Shown in pieces: positions 19,488 to 29,712 of a DNA stretch of 34,729 bases. The translations under genes were made by a program, and so were the position numbers. This stretch comes from Candidatus Nitrosopumilus sp. (GTDB lineage Archaea > Thermoproteota > Nitrososphaeria > Nitrososphaerales > Nitrosopumilaceae): assembly GCA_007571135.1 (NCBI GenBank), contig RKRY01000072.1:1-34729 (forward strand), in the 5' to 3' direction. Each line of letters begins with the position of its first letter. The first letter of the stretch is position 1. The notes under the pieces were generated by a model, which was not told the DNA's origin, did not search any database, and saw only the letters and a program-made list of their open reading frames with translations.

Positions 19488-20168
19488 TCAAGATTCAGAA
19501 AGTCTTTGTTCTTGGAATTTCTTTCTAAACAAGAAGGCAACCATGGTAGTCCCAACAAAAGGAGCAGTCCAATACAACCACAGATTTTCCAATGTTTCTG
19601 ATAACAGTGCAGGGGCCAAAGATCTGGCCGGATTCATCGAAGCTCCAGAGATGGTTGCCAGAAATAGGATATCCAATCCCACAATGCCACCAATAGCAAC
19701 GCCACTAAATCCTTTCAATCCCTTTGTGTACACGACATAAAATATTACACCCATCAGCATCGCAGAGGCCAACACTTCTACAGGAAATATCAGGAATACA
19801 GAATGATCAGGATTAGGGGCATTTGCTCCAAGATCTGCAAAATCACCGATAAAAGCCAAAACAGACAGCGAACCCAGGAGGGCACCAATAATTTCAGCTG
19901 CAAAATAATATACAATTTGAGTCTTTGAAATATGCCCTGTGATATAGTAGCCAATTGTCACTGCCGGATTAAAATGCGCCAATGAAATTTTTCCAAATGA
20001 ATAAACTCCAATCAGCAACGCAATGAAAGGCGCGACGGCGGCAAATGTGATTCCCAATTTACCATCAAACATCTTTACATCATATGCAATGGAGCCAGTT
20101 GCAAAAATTACAAGAATAAAAGTGCCGACTAGTTCAACTATGAAGATCTGGAGATTGGAATACGTCAT
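19488..20168 (-). CDS. MIP/aquaporin-family channel (AqpS/GlpF-like)
   Basis: VELVGTFILVIFATGSIAYD, LAHFNPAVTIGYY, SGASMNPARSLAPAL. Confidence 0.93.
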   Translation of the reverse strand: MTYSNLQIFIVELVGTFILVIFATGSIAYDVKMFDGKLGITFAAVAPFIALLIGVYSFGKISLAHFNPAVTIGYYITGHISKTQIVYYFAAEIIGALLGSLSVLAFIGDFADLGANAPNPDHSVFLIFPVEVLASAMLMGVIFYVVYTKGLKGFSGVAIGGIVGLDILFLATISGASMNPARSLAPALLSETLENLWLYWTAPFVGTTMVAFLFRKKFQEQRLSES

Positions 20169-20626
20169 GATTTATTCTCTAATGTTTTAATCAGATTCTC
20201 AACTTTATTTTTAATTTGATTGCGAATCTCTCTGATTTGATCAAGATCTTTGTCCTTTGGATCAGAGATGTTACAATCAAGGACATCTTTGACAAATAGT
20301 GCTGGACATGACTTCTCATCCACACATCCCATATCGACCGTAATTGATTGGGAGATCATTTCAGTGGTAAGTTCTTTAGGTTTCTGCTTTGCAATGTCAA
20401 TTCCAATTTCCCGCATTACCTTTACCACGTTTGGATTAAGTGTAGATTTGGGTTGAGTTCCTGCACTCAAAACCTCCAGTCTAGGAGCCAATCTGCGCAG
20501 AAATCCTTCCGCCATTTGGCTGCGTCCTGCATTTTCAACACAAACAAAAAGGACTTTTTCCACATAGCAAAACCTGACTGTTTTGTTGCCTTTATTACGG
20601 AACGAAATTTCTTCTGCCATTGGTTC
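20165..20626 (-). CDS. arsC: Low-Mr phosphatase-type arsenate reductase
   Basis: VEKVLFVCVENAGRSQMAEGFLRRLAPRLEVLSAGTQP; MGCVDEKSCPA; start taken at MAEEISF within the longer track ORF. Confidence 0.9.
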   Translation of the reverse strand, partial: EPMAEEISFRNKGNKTVRFCYVEKVLFVCVENAGRSQMAEGFLRRLAPRLEVLSAGTQPKSTLNPNVVKVMREIGIDIAKQKPKELTTEMISQSITVDMGCVDEKSCPALFVKDVLDCNISDPKDKDLDQIREIRNQIKNKVENLIKTLENKS

Positions 20627-20639
20627 TTTTGTCTTCAGC

Positions 20640-20895
20640 GCATAGACTTTCTTCCGGAACGTCAAGTTCTTCAAACCACGTCTATTTAGCGGATAAAGAA
20701 TACTTGTTTTTGTCATTGCGCCAGCAATGCACTTGCACCATAAATCTGAACCAACCTCACCAGATAGCAACCCCGTGTCAATGATTAAATCAGAAATTGC
20801 CATTCGCTCACCCCCTTCCCCGATATTTGAAAAGCTTCTCTGAATGTATGTGTTTTATCTGTCATAGAATCTGTGATGTGATCACCAATTACGGC
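20640..20895 (-). pseudogene. arsM: C-terminal remnant of an arsenite methyltransferase (ArsM-like), frameshifted
   Basis: Two frames read VIGDHITDSMTDKTHTFREAFQISGKG / GGERMAISDLIIDTGLLSGEVGSDLWCKCIAGAMTKTS, resembling ArsM EAFRVLKPGGRxAxSD...CxAGAxTK. Confidence 0.6.
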
Positions 20896-21114
20896 GCCAG
20901 TATCGCTGCGACTCAGCGAAATGTTTTCTTTAGTGTCTTCTTTCTTAAATCATACACTTGTAGAATAACAATAACAACAACAATTCCCGTTTAACACGTC
21001 CTTCCTTGCCTTCTTTGGCACCCCATCAGCCATGCCAATGCCAACTGCTTTTCTCGAATCCAAGGCTCTTCTTGTTGCCAGAAAAAACGCCAATTCTAGC
21101 ACCCAAGCCTAAAT

Positions 21115-21260
21115 CAGCTGGCGTAACCGGTTAAGTCGCATGAATGAATTTGTAAAAAATGGAAGTTCGTAGCTTACATGCAGTATATTTTTCAATAATT
21201 TGATAAATCTTGCATAATTTGTTGGAATTGTCAAAGCTGACTTAACCGATTACCAGCTGG
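21115..21260. mobile_element. About 145-bp MITE-like element with 21-23-bp terminal inverted repeats
   Basis: Left CAGCTGGCGTAACCGGTTAAGTC (21115-21137); right end reverse complement CAGCTGGTAATCGGTTAAGTC (21239-21259). Confidence 0.65.
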
Positions 21261-21447
21261 CAGCTCCGACCCATCCCCACACACTCCCTTTAGATTAGCA
21301 TGCATGCAACTACAATCAGCACTACGGGAAACTGCCGTCTTGCAACATCTTTTTTTGGCATCCCTTTCAATGGAACTCCTCATGCCATGGTTTACTAGAT
21401 AAACTATTAAAGCTGTCAGGCAAGGGGGCACTACAGTTGGTGCATCT

Positions 21448-21825
21448 ATGGAAACTAAAGAAAAGAAATTGCCGATTGTCAAAAATGAATGCGAACTTAC
21501 AGGATGCGGCGCTTCAAAACTATTGAATGAGACTTTGATCATCAGGAAGTTAATTACAAAAAGGGCAGCACTTGAAATCCTATTTCCATTATGCTGTACA
21601 ACAGAGCCAGTAAGATACAAGCAATTCAAGGAATCACTCAAAGGGACAAGTAGCAAGGCACTTTCCACAAGGTTATCAGAACTTGTGTCACACGGAATAT
21701 TAGAAAGGCAAACATTTGCAGAAGTACCTCCTCGTGTAGAATACAAGTTGACTAACAAATGTCAGGAACTTGTTGAATCAATTACTGACCTGCTTGATTG
21801 GATGAGAAGAGGGTCCAAGAAATGA
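21448..21825 (+). CDS. HxlR-family winged-helix transcriptional regulator
   Basis: ALEILFPLCCTTEPVRYKQFKESLKGTSSKALSTRLSELVSHGILERQTFAEVPPRVEYKLT. Confidence 0.85.
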   Translation: METKEKKLPIVKNECELTGCGASKLLNETLIIRKLITKRAALEILFPLCCTTEPVRYKQFKESLKGTSSKALSTRLSELVSHGILERQTFAEVPPRVEYKLTNKCQELVESITDLLDWMRRGSKK

Positions 21826-21841
21826 TATTTTGAGTTGCTTT

Positions 21842-22144
21842 TTAAAATTTTTCTGTTCTAATTACTCCAACATCACTGACATGCAAAACAATTGCAAAAT
21901 TTGCAAAAAGAGTCCTTGAAATCTCTTCTACAACGTCCTGGAGTTTCTCTTCACGCATTATAACTTCAACTTTGATATTTTTTTCATTTTTTAATCCCTG
22001 TCCCCGAGTTCCTCTTGAACCCTTTCCTTCTACCTCATATGTCGTGTAACCAGAAATTTTATGCCTGCTAAGAATATCAAGTATATTTTTTCGGGCTAAA
22101 ATTTCACAAGTAACTGTAAGTAGTTTTGCATTGTAAAGCTTCAT
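21842..22144 (-). CDS. sbtB: PII-like protein, SbtB-type
   Basis: Ferredoxin-like PII sequence with GYTTYEVEGKGSRGTRGQG; immediately downstream of sbtA. Confidence 0.8.
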   Translation of the reverse strand: MKLYNAKLLTVTCEILARKNILDILSRHKISGYTTYEVEGKGSRGTRGQGLKNEKNIKVEVIMREEKLQDVVEEISRTLFANFAIVLHVSDVGVIRTEKF

Positions 22145-23229
22145 CGAAATACCTCTGCAACATATTGGAATAGTCCGATCACTTCTTCTCCAGTATGAAG
22201 AAATACGGATATTGTAAATAGAATTGGCAGTGTGACAATAATGTTAAACGGAAAGGTTATTCCTAATGCAGATGTGATGTAAAGGCTCGGTTTTGCCTGA
22301 GGGATCGCATGGCGCAAAACTGCCGGAGCGGCGATAAATGAGGCACTGGCCATAAGCAATCCAAACATGACTGCGCCACCAATACTCAATCCCAGCATAG
22401 TTGAAACGACAACGCCAATTGTTCCATTGAATACAGGCACGATTATGGCAAATGCAGTAAGGAAGATGCCCACTTTTTTGATATCATCTAGTCTCTTGCC
22501 TGCTATTATTCCCATTTCAATCATGAAGATCACTATAGCCCCGGTAAACATTTCGTCAAAAACAATCCTGATTGAACCAAAACCCTCTTCGCCAATCATA
22601 TAACCGATTACAATGCTTCCAAGAAGAATTACAATTGCTTTGCCAGTGATTGACTCATGTAGTACTTGGAAAAGTTTTGCCTGTGTTTGGCGCAAGCCCA
22701 CATCAATACATGCCGAACCACCATCACCCTCAAATGATTTTTTCTTTGCTTTGATTTGTTTTGAAACTGCCATGTTTGTCAGGAAGATTGCCATGATGAA
22801 CGCAAGAGGTTCCAACACTGCAAGTATTGCTGCAATGTATCCTTCTGAAGTCACGCCATGATTATTCAGAAATGACAGGCCCACTGAAAAATGAACCGCG
22901 CCAACAGCACCATAAGTTGATGCAAGTGCATACGAATCAAAAATGTTGAGCTTTCCTATCCTTCGTAAAATTTGATAATGATTTAGTGTAAACAGCAACG
23001 ACAATCCGATTGCAACAAACATTGGAATCAGCATATTTTCAAATCCAGTGTTCCGCATTTCTATTCCTCCGTGCAGACCAATTGCAGCTAAAAGATAGAT
23101 TGGTAGAAACTCCGATATTGCTTCAGGAATTTTCAAATCCGATTTTATTCGTGCGGCAACAATACCAAACAGGAAAAACAAAATGATCGGCGTTAATAAA
23201 TTAGACCGAATCAGCTCCAATATTTCCAT
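22141..23229 (-). CDS. sbtA: Sodium-dependent bicarbonate transporter SbtA-like
   Basis: NLLTPIILFFLFGIVAARIKSDLKIPEAISEFLPIYLLAAIGLHGGIEM; FMIEMGIIAGKRL; multi-TM. Confidence 0.88.
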   Translation of the reverse strand: MEILELIRSNLLTPIILFFLFGIVAARIKSDLKIPEAISEFLPIYLLAAIGLHGGIEMRNTGFENMLIPMFVAIGLSLLFTLNHYQILRRIGKLNIFDSYALASTYGAVGAVHFSVGLSFLNNHGVTSEGYIAAILAVLEPLAFIMAIFLTNMAVSKQIKAKKKSFEGDGGSACIDVGLRQTQAKLFQVLHESITGKAIVILLGSIVIGYMIGEEGFGSIRIVFDEMFTGAIVIFMIEMGIIAGKRLDDIKKVGIFLTAFAIIVPVFNGTIGVVVSTMLGLSIGGAVMFGLLMASASFIAAPAVLRHAIPQAKPSLYITSALGITFPFNIIVTLPILFTISVFLHTGEEVIGLFQYVAEVFR

Positions 23230-23271
23230 GCGTACCTCGCAAAAAATTTGCTCGAATAAAAACTAAGGCAG

Positions 23272-23928
23272 TTATTTATTATGAGAAGACATTCTAGCCT
23301 CAGACGGCCTGTGCTTTCCCGTGACTATGTAGTTAATGGCATCGCTCATGAAAACTGCATGATCCCCAATACGTTCAAGATATCTGAGCAGCAGGGCTTC
23401 GGCTAGTGCACAGCGAGTATTTTCAGAATTGATGAGTTTTGGAATTCGATCTCGATAAATTTTATCAATATCCTTCTCGTCTTCCTGGATCTTTACTGCC
23501 TTTCTGATATCAAGCTCGGCAAAAGACAAAACAGCCTCTTTTATCATGTGTTTTACCTTTTTTGACGACTGAATCAGGGACGCGTTCTTACATTCAGTCA
23601 CATCTCCAAACAGGTCTCGTACAAGCGTTATGTCATAAGCATATCTGCCAAAACGTGAAAAGGCATAAGAGATTTCAGTAGAAGAGCGAATTAATCTAAA
23701 ATCGTCAGCTACAGGCTGATACTTTAACAGCATGTCAAATGTCAGGTCTTCGACTTCAAAATATTTTAAGCGAATTGCGTCAGATAGTCCAAGAACTTTG
23801 ATTTTTGTGTTTTTTCCATCCAGATAAGACTCTATAGCTAAAGTAATTGATTCAATTACCATGTCGCCCATCTCAGACATGATAAAGGATAATTTTTGTA
23901 GAGAGGGATCTATTAATCTAGGCATCAT
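23272..23928 (-). CDS. phoU: Phosphate-specific transport accessory protein PhoU
   Basis: PhoU helical repeats ([28 protein letters not shown]); pst operon context. Confidence 0.9.
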   Translation of the reverse strand: MMPRLIDPSLQKLSFIMSEMGDMVIESITLAIESYLDGKNTKIKVLGLSDAIRLKYFEVEDLTFDMLLKYQPVADDFRLIRSSTEISYAFSRFGRYAYDITLVRDLFGDVTECKNASLIQSSKKVKHMIKEAVLSFAELDIRKAVKIQEDEKDIDKIYRDRIPKLINSENTRCALAEALLLRYLERIGDHAVFMSDAINYIVTGKHRPSEARMSSHNK

Positions 23929-24755
23929 CCAAACTGGCCTTGAACATACTTTGCTGTTAGTTCATTCTGAGGATCTGTGAAAAGTTTCTTTGTTTCTCCA
24001 AATTCAACCAAGTCGCCCATATACATAAATCCGGTGTAATCAGAAACGCGAACTGCTTGCTGCATGTTGTGTGTTACGATTATGATGGTGTATTCTTTTT
24101 TCAGCTCGGTAATCGTTTCTTCAATTTTTTGTGTTGCAATGGGATCCAATGCAGAAGCTGGTTCGTCCATTAGCAACACCTCAGGCTGAATTGCAAGTGC
24201 ACGTGCAATGCACAGCCTTTGTTGCTGGCCACCGGATAGTTCTATTGCAGGTTTTTTAAGATCGTGTTTTACTTCATCCCAAAGATATGCCATCTTTAGG
24301 GAATCCTCTACAATTTCACCAAGAATCTTTTTGTCTCTGACACCGTTTAGTTTGAGGCCGGATGTAACATTGTCATAAATTGACATCGTTGGGAAGGGAT
24401 TTGGCTTTTGGAAAACCATGCCAACCTTCCTTCTGTGATAGATGGGATCAATTGATTTATCATAAAGATCAATCTCGTCAATCTTTACTTTTCCAACAAC
24501 GGTCGCATTTTTTGTCATGTCATGCATTCTATTTAAGCAACGCAAGAAGGTTGTTTTTCCACAACCAGAAGGACCAATCAAAGCAGTAACAGAACGCTCC
24601 CTGAATTTCATCGTGATATTTTTGACGGCCTCAATTTCATCATAACTAACAGTCACATCTTCGGCAATCATCTTGTATTTTTTAGAATCCGGAGACACTG
24701 ACAGAGTGGATGTAACATCAGATTGTGCCTTAGCACTAGATGGTTTTATAGTCAA
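23925..24755 (-). CDS. pstB: Phosphate ABC transporter ATP-binding protein
   Basis: [59 protein letters not shown]. Confidence 0.97.
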   Translation of the reverse strand: MTIKPSSAKAQSDVTSTLSVSPDSKKYKMIAEDVTVSYDEIEAVKNITMKFRERSVTALIGPSGCGKTTFLRCLNRMHDMTKNATVVGKVKIDEIDLYDKSIDPIYHRRKVGMVFQKPNPFPTMSIYDNVTSGLKLNGVRDKKILGEIVEDSLKMAYLWDEVKHDLKKPAIELSGGQQQRLCIARALAIQPEVLLMDEPASALDPIATQKIEETITELKKEYTIIIVTHNMQQAVRVSDYTGFMYMGDLVEFGETKKLFTDPQNELTAKYVQGQFG

Positions 24756-24760
24756 TGCCG

Positions 24761-25693
24761 TCAGTTTTTAGCTCGAACTCCGTTCTTAATTAGTTGTCCG
24801 AAAATATTACTCTTGTTTTTTCTATTTGCAAAAAAGTATCTCACACCTAGATTAATTCCTAGAATGATTATTATCAATACCAAGGCAGATCCCCAACCCT
24901 GAAGTTGGGCACTGTCATACGGTAAAAGAGAGAGCCTCCATATTCTCAAAGGCAGTGCGTCCATAGGAACATTCATGCCACTAAAGAACTGGCTGCTGCC
25001 AAGAATAGTCATGATCAATGGTGCAGTCTCGCCACCAATTCGTGAAACAGAAAGCAGCACTCCGGTAATCATACCGTTTTTGGCAGCTGAAATTACTATT
25101 CGAAATGTAATCACCCATTTTTTGAGTCCGAGTGCGGTTCCTGCTTCACGATAAGTGACCGGAACCATTTTGAGAGACTCTTCTGTGGTTCGGGCAACAA
25201 TTGGAAACATGATCAAAGACAATGCAAAGGCGCCGGCCCAAACAGAAAAGTGTCCTAGAATTAGGACGATCATCAAAAATGCAAAGATGCCCAGTACAAT
25301 TGACGGGAATTCCATAAAGACATCATTGAAGAATCTGATACTTTTTGCAAGATGGTTATCGCCATATTCAGAAAGAAATATTCCAGACATTACGCCTATC
25401 GGGACTCCGATCAAGCTAGATAGCCCAATTATGATCAGCGTTCCTTGAATTGCAGGCCCGATTCCGCCTTCGCCAGAGCCAATTGCGCCGGGAGTTTCAG
25501 TCAAGAATTCAATGCTGATGGCGGCGGCCCCGTTTTTGAAAACTTCAAACAGAATGCTACCTAGTGGAATAATAGCAACTATAACACATGTAAAAACAAT
25601 TATTCGGACAATTTTGTCTACCAAAAGGCGTTTTTGCACATTTTGTTTGAAGAGTGCGCGATACTCTTGTCTCCTTTCATTTGCCGTGATCAA
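24761..25693 (-). CDS. pstA: Phosphate ABC transporter permease PstA
   Basis: [49 protein letters not shown]. Confidence 0.94.
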   Translation of the reverse strand: MITANERRQEYRALFKQNVQKRLLVDKIVRIIVFTCVIVAIIPLGSILFEVFKNGAAAISIEFLTETPGAIGSGEGGIGPAIQGTLIIIGLSSLIGVPIGVMSGIFLSEYGDNHLAKSIRFFNDVFMEFPSIVLGIFAFLMIVLILGHFSVWAGAFALSLIMFPIVARTTEESLKMVPVTYREAGTALGLKKWVITFRIVISAAKNGMITGVLLSVSRIGGETAPLIMTILGSSQFFSGMNVPMDALPLRIWRLSLLPYDSAQLQGWGSALVLIIIILGINLGVRYFFANRKNKSNIFGQLIKNGVRAKN

Positions 25694-26667
25694 TTGTTAA
25701 TAGCGCCCTCTTTTACTTTAAGCATCCTTGTAACTAGAATATGAGCAACGATGTTGATGGCTATAGCAATCAGTAGCAATACCAATGCAACTCCGATGAG
25801 CGCAGGCAGATGTATTGATGCAGGTGATGCCTCAACAAATTCATTTGCAATAATGCTAGACATTGTTTGGCTTGGTTTGAAAAATGAAGATGGAATTGCT
25901 GCAATTCCAGTCGCATTTCCAATCAACATAGTTACGGCCATAGTCTCGCCAACTGCCCTGCCAAGCCCTAAAATTGATGCCCCAGTCAGACCAGTTTTGG
26001 AATACGGAAAAACCGCAAGCTTGAACATTTCCCATTTTGTAGCACCCAACATATATGCCGCTTCTTTTTGTTGCTGAGGTACTGCTTTCATAACTTCGCG
26101 GGAAACAGCAGATACCGTTGGAATAATCATGATTGCAAGAATGACGCTAGCTGTTAAGATATCAAGCCCAAATGGGGCACCTGAAAACAGAAAGATTGAA
26201 TCGCCAAAATATGCATGAAGAGGTTCTTCGATCCAATCTTTAAAGTAAATCCTAAAAACAAACAAACCCCACAGACCGTAAATCACACTTGGGACTGCTG
26301 CCAGCAATTCTACAACAAATCCGAGGGGGCCTCCAATTTTTGCAGGAGCGTCAGAGATGAACATTGCAATTCCAAGGCTTAGTGGAACACCTATTGCCAT
26401 GGCAAGGCCAGCTGTAACTAAAGTTCCAAGAATGTAGGGCAATGTGCCAAATGATTCACGTCCTTCCACAGCATTCCAATCAGTGCCAGTGACAAATCCC
26501 AAACCCTCCTCTTCCCAAACAGGATAGGATTCAGAGGTTAGCTGGAAAACCAGCAGGGCTATCATGACTAGGACATAGATACCTGCAATGGTAGCGCCAA
26601 CCCTAAATATCTTATCAGATACAGGTATGCGGCCAGGTCTTTCAGGCTTGAGTTTGTTGCCAATCAC
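25690..26667 (-). CDS. pstC: Phosphate ABC transporter permease PstC
   Basis: GTLVTAGLAMAIGVPLSLGIAMF; LAAVPSVIYGLWG; LGLGRAVGETMAVTMLIGN. Confidence 0.94.
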   Translation of the reverse strand: MIGNKLKPERPGRIPVSDKIFRVGATIAGIYVLVMIALLVFQLTSESYPVWEEEGLGFVTGTDWNAVEGRESFGTLPYILGTLVTAGLAMAIGVPLSLGIAMFISDAPAKIGGPLGFVVELLAAVPSVIYGLWGLFVFRIYFKDWIEEPLHAYFGDSIFLFSGAPFGLDILTASVILAIMIIPTVSAVSREVMKAVPQQQKEAAYMLGATKWEMFKLAVFPYSKTGLTGASILGLGRAVGETMAVTMLIGNATGIAAIPSSFFKPSQTMSSIIANEFVEASPASIHLPALIGVALVLLLIAIAINIVAHILVTRMLKVKEGAINN

Positions 26668-26729
26668 AATTTTTCGGAGCTAATATCGAGTAATGTAGCC
26701 TATGATCATATTTTATGAGAAGAACATAG

Positions 26730-26739
26730 TTCTATATAG
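26730..26739 (+). promoter_or_regulatory. TTCTATATAG element in the pstC/AbrB-PhoU divergent intergenic region
   Basis: AGTTCTATATAGATCC about 40 bp upstream of the 26780 start codon. Confidence 0.5.
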
Positions 26740-26779
26740 ATCCACAACTAAATTCTAAATAATAAAATTTTAGAAATAA

Positions 26780-27829
26780 ATGATATTGGAAGTTGTAGAA
26801 GACTCAAAGCAGACACGACGAATGCAATTAAGCGGCGGTTCAACGTATATCATCTCCCTTCCAAAAAATTGGATTGAAGGATTAAGGATCAAAGCAGGAG
26901 ACAATGTCACAATTGTTAAAAATTCAAATCAGACATTAACACTAATCCCAAAAGAGAGAACATCAGAGGATAAAAAGACAACAGCGGTGATTCTATTTAG
27001 TCAAAAGGATTCAGGAGATACCGTAAAGCGAAAGATTATCTCAGTATATTTGGCTGGTTACAAAACCATCAAAATCAAAACTAAAGGAGTGAGGATTCCA
27101 GTAAGGCATTCACGCGATGTTAGGGAACTAGTTCGTTCTACTATGATCGGTACAGAAATTGTTGAGTCTAGTTCAGAATCTATGATCATTCAAATCTTGA
27201 CAAGATTGCCAGAATTATCGTTTGAAACAGCACTCAAGAGAATGCATCTCATGGCGAGCAACATGGTAATTGAGGCCATGGAGGCAGTCGAAGAAGTTGA
27301 TACATCCCATGCCAATGATGTTGTAAATATGGACGATGAAGTGGATAGGTTCGGACTGTATATGAGAAGAAACTTGGTTCTAGCAGTGGAAAATGAAAGC
27401 ATACTTCAAGATATGGGGTTAAGAAAGGCTTCAGATTGTTTAGGATACAGGGCAATCATAAGTAGGATTGAAAGGATTGCAGACCATGCTGCGCTTATTG
27501 CCAAAAGAACAAAATTTGTAAACGGCAAAATTGATTCAAAAATTTTCATCAAGATAAAAAAATTGTCAGACAAATCACTAGAGGTTTTTGAAAAAGCAAT
27601 TACAGCAGTTCAAGAGCAGGATTTTGAGAAGGGAGAGCAAGTTGCTGAGAGGGTGGGCAGAGTAATTGACGAAGAAAAACAGATCATGAGTAAGATCAAA
27701 AGAACTGAAAAAAATGTAACGATTATCAGATTTATTTTAGAAGATTTGAGACGAATTGCAGAATACTCTATCGATATTGCTGAGGTGGCCATAGACGAAA
27801 ATATTCAAAACATCATCACAGAAGAGTAA
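26780..27829 (+). CDS. AbrB/SpoVT N-terminal plus PhoU-domain regulator
   Basis: RRMQLSGGSTYIISLPKNWIEGLRIKAGDNVTIVKNSNQTLTLIP followed by PhoU-like helices (ISRIERIADHAALIAKR). Confidence 0.9.
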   Translation: MILEVVEDSKQTRRMQLSGGSTYIISLPKNWIEGLRIKAGDNVTIVKNSNQTLTLIPKERTSEDKKTTAVILFSQKDSGDTVKRKIISVYLAGYKTIKIKTKGVRIPVRHSRDVRELVRSTMIGTEIVESSSESMIIQILTRLPELSFETALKRMHLMASNMVIEAMEAVEEVDTSHANDVVNMDDEVDRFGLYMRRNLVLAVENESILQDMGLRKASDCLGYRAIISRIERIADHAALIAKRTKFVNGKIDSKIFIKIKKLSDKSLEVFEKAITAVQEQDFEKGEQVAERVGRVIDEEKQIMSKIKRTEKNVTIIRFILEDLRRIAEYSIDIAEVAIDENIQNIITEE

Positions 27830-28045
27830 TTTTTAGAAAAGCAGTAATTTTACGCCTAAGAATGCAAAGAATTGTCTCATTTGTCAAAAACGTGGCGGCC
27901 ATGTGGGATTTAACGAGTCAGACATCATGAGGAAATGATTGAATGTTTTTCAGATATGGTGTTGCAAATGAGCGTGGATAGTTCATCAGACGTCCCATAT
28001 GTATAGTTACGAGTATAAATTCATCCGGATCACTTTATAGATACA

Positions 28046-28139
28046 CGTAGTGACTTGGTCTAAAGTTGGAACACAATGAATAGTATTCTCTAGCCAAGTA
28101 GTCTGTCAAGATGTTCCAACATGTAACCTAGACACTACG
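28046..28139. mobile_element. 92-bp MITE (IS630-derived), copy B
   Basis: Three mismatches to copy A over 92 bp; same terminal inverted repeats. Confidence 0.85.
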
Positions 28140-28385
28140 CATAGGACACATACGACGCATATTCTCATGTCTATCAAGAACTAGCCTGCTTTACACCTTA
28201 TTTTGCAAAGCCATTTCTAGTCAAGAGCATGATGAATTTCATGCATTAGCTCTATGCCCAGATGCTCTAGTCAGAACCGATTCTGACAGATTCCAGGCAG
28301 GATTATGAAACAACTAAAACTGGCAATCCTGAAAACTTGGCGCAACAGAATAAAACCATTCCAGAAGATAAAGAAAAGAAAAGGA

Positions 28386-29648
28386 TTAGATTTTGAGGAT
28401 TCCTTCTTTAATTAGGAATTGCAGTCCGTTGATGTATTCTTGATCAGAAATCAATCCTTCTGACCACCATTTTGCGTTATCTCTAATCCATTTTGGAATT
28501 TCTAGGGTTCCGGAATTTGCAGATGCCTCATAGTTCCAAAGAGGTTCTCCATCATAGGTAACTTTGCTCAAACCTGTTTTGCCTAGCTCAACTACCTTAT
28601 CTGCAAGTGGGACATACAATAGGCTGGATGAGAATTCCTGACCATCAGTAATCATCCAATGAATCAAGTGGATTATAGCTTTTGCTTGTTCTTTGCTATC
28701 AGTTACTGGTTTTAGATCATCATATACTAGAATGTATGTGAAACTTGCAAGAGGATATGAATCGGTACCAGGAGCATTTACCAATGAAACGCCAACCCAG
28801 CTCTCATCAGCTGCTGGCAGAGAGTCTGCAACACCGCTTGAAGCGGCAGAAATGCTGTCTAGAGTCGGTTCGACAAATGTCGATTTGTCAGCATTTTGAA
28901 TTGAGGCATAGGACATCCCAGTTTGGAATGCATAAGCAAGCTCGATATATCCAATTGAGTATTCTGTAGATTTTACAATGCCTGCAACGCCCTCATTTCC
29001 TGCAGCAGCTAGGCCACTTGGCCATGGAACAGACTTGCCTTTTCCGATTTGCTCATCCCACGTAGGACTTACAACTGAAAGATAATCAGTGAAGATGAAA
29101 GTAGTTCCAGAACCGTCTGATCTGTGAGCAGTCACAATATCTTTGTCTGGAAGATTCAAATCAGGATTCTCTGCCGTTATAGCAGGATCATTCCATTTTG
29201 TGATTTCTCCCAGAAAGATTCCGGCAACTACGTCAGCAGTTAACCTGAGTCCCTTGTTTGGAACTTCAGGGATGTTGTAGACTAGCACTACACCACCAAC
29301 TGATTCTGGAATGTGTAATGTACCCCAGGCAAATTCTCTTTCGGGTTCACTCATCGGTTTATCTGATGCTGCAAAGTTCACAGTTCTTTCAATGTGTTGC
29401 TTAATCCCGCCACCACTTCCAATCGACTGGTAGTTTAGATTTACGTTATCGTACAAGTCATTGTATTTGACTCTCCACAAGTCAATTAATGGGAACGGGA
29501 ATGTCGCACCAGCAGCAGTAATATTATGTTCTAGGTCGTCGACAGGCGGGTCCGGCATTGAATCTGCATTTGTGCTCAATGGAGGCGCTATTGCAACCAG
29601 AGCTGCAATCAACAGTAACGATGTCATCTTTGTTCTCATTGGAGTCAC
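28386..29648 (-). CDS. pstS: Phosphate-binding protein PstS with C-terminal WIRDNAKWWSEGLISDQEYINGLQFLIKEGIL extension
   Basis: Signal peptide; AAGATFPFPLIDLWRVKY, YQSIGSGGGIKQ, HRSDGSGTTFIFTDYL. Confidence 0.95.
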   Translation of the reverse strand: MTPMRTKMTSLLLIAALVAIAPPLSTNADSMPDPPVDDLEHNITAAGATFPFPLIDLWRVKYNDLYDNVNLNYQSIGSGGGIKQHIERTVNFAASDKPMSEPEREFAWGTLHIPESVGGVVLVYNIPEVPNKGLRLTADVVAGIFLGEITKWNDPAITAENPDLNLPDKDIVTAHRSDGSGTTFIFTDYLSVVSPTWDEQIGKGKSVPWPSGLAAAGNEGVAGIVKSTEYSIGYIELAYAFQTGMSYASIQNADKSTFVEPTLDSISAASSGVADSLPAADESWVGVSLVNAPGTDSYPLASFTYILVYDDLKPVTDSKEQAKAIIHLIHWMITDGQEFSSSLLYVPLADKVVELGKTGLSKVTYDGEPLWNYEASANSGTLEIPKWIRDNAKWWSEGLISDQEYINGLQFLIKEGILKI

Positions 29649-29712
29649 ATGATTCAGAATTTATTTACAAATAGCAATAATAGATTACGGAAAAACAGTA
29701 CATCTCTGTTAA

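Noticed and set aside
27905-27995. Possible degenerate duplication around cagacatc/cagacgtc (offset 68 bp)
   Set aside because: Similarity is short and patchy.
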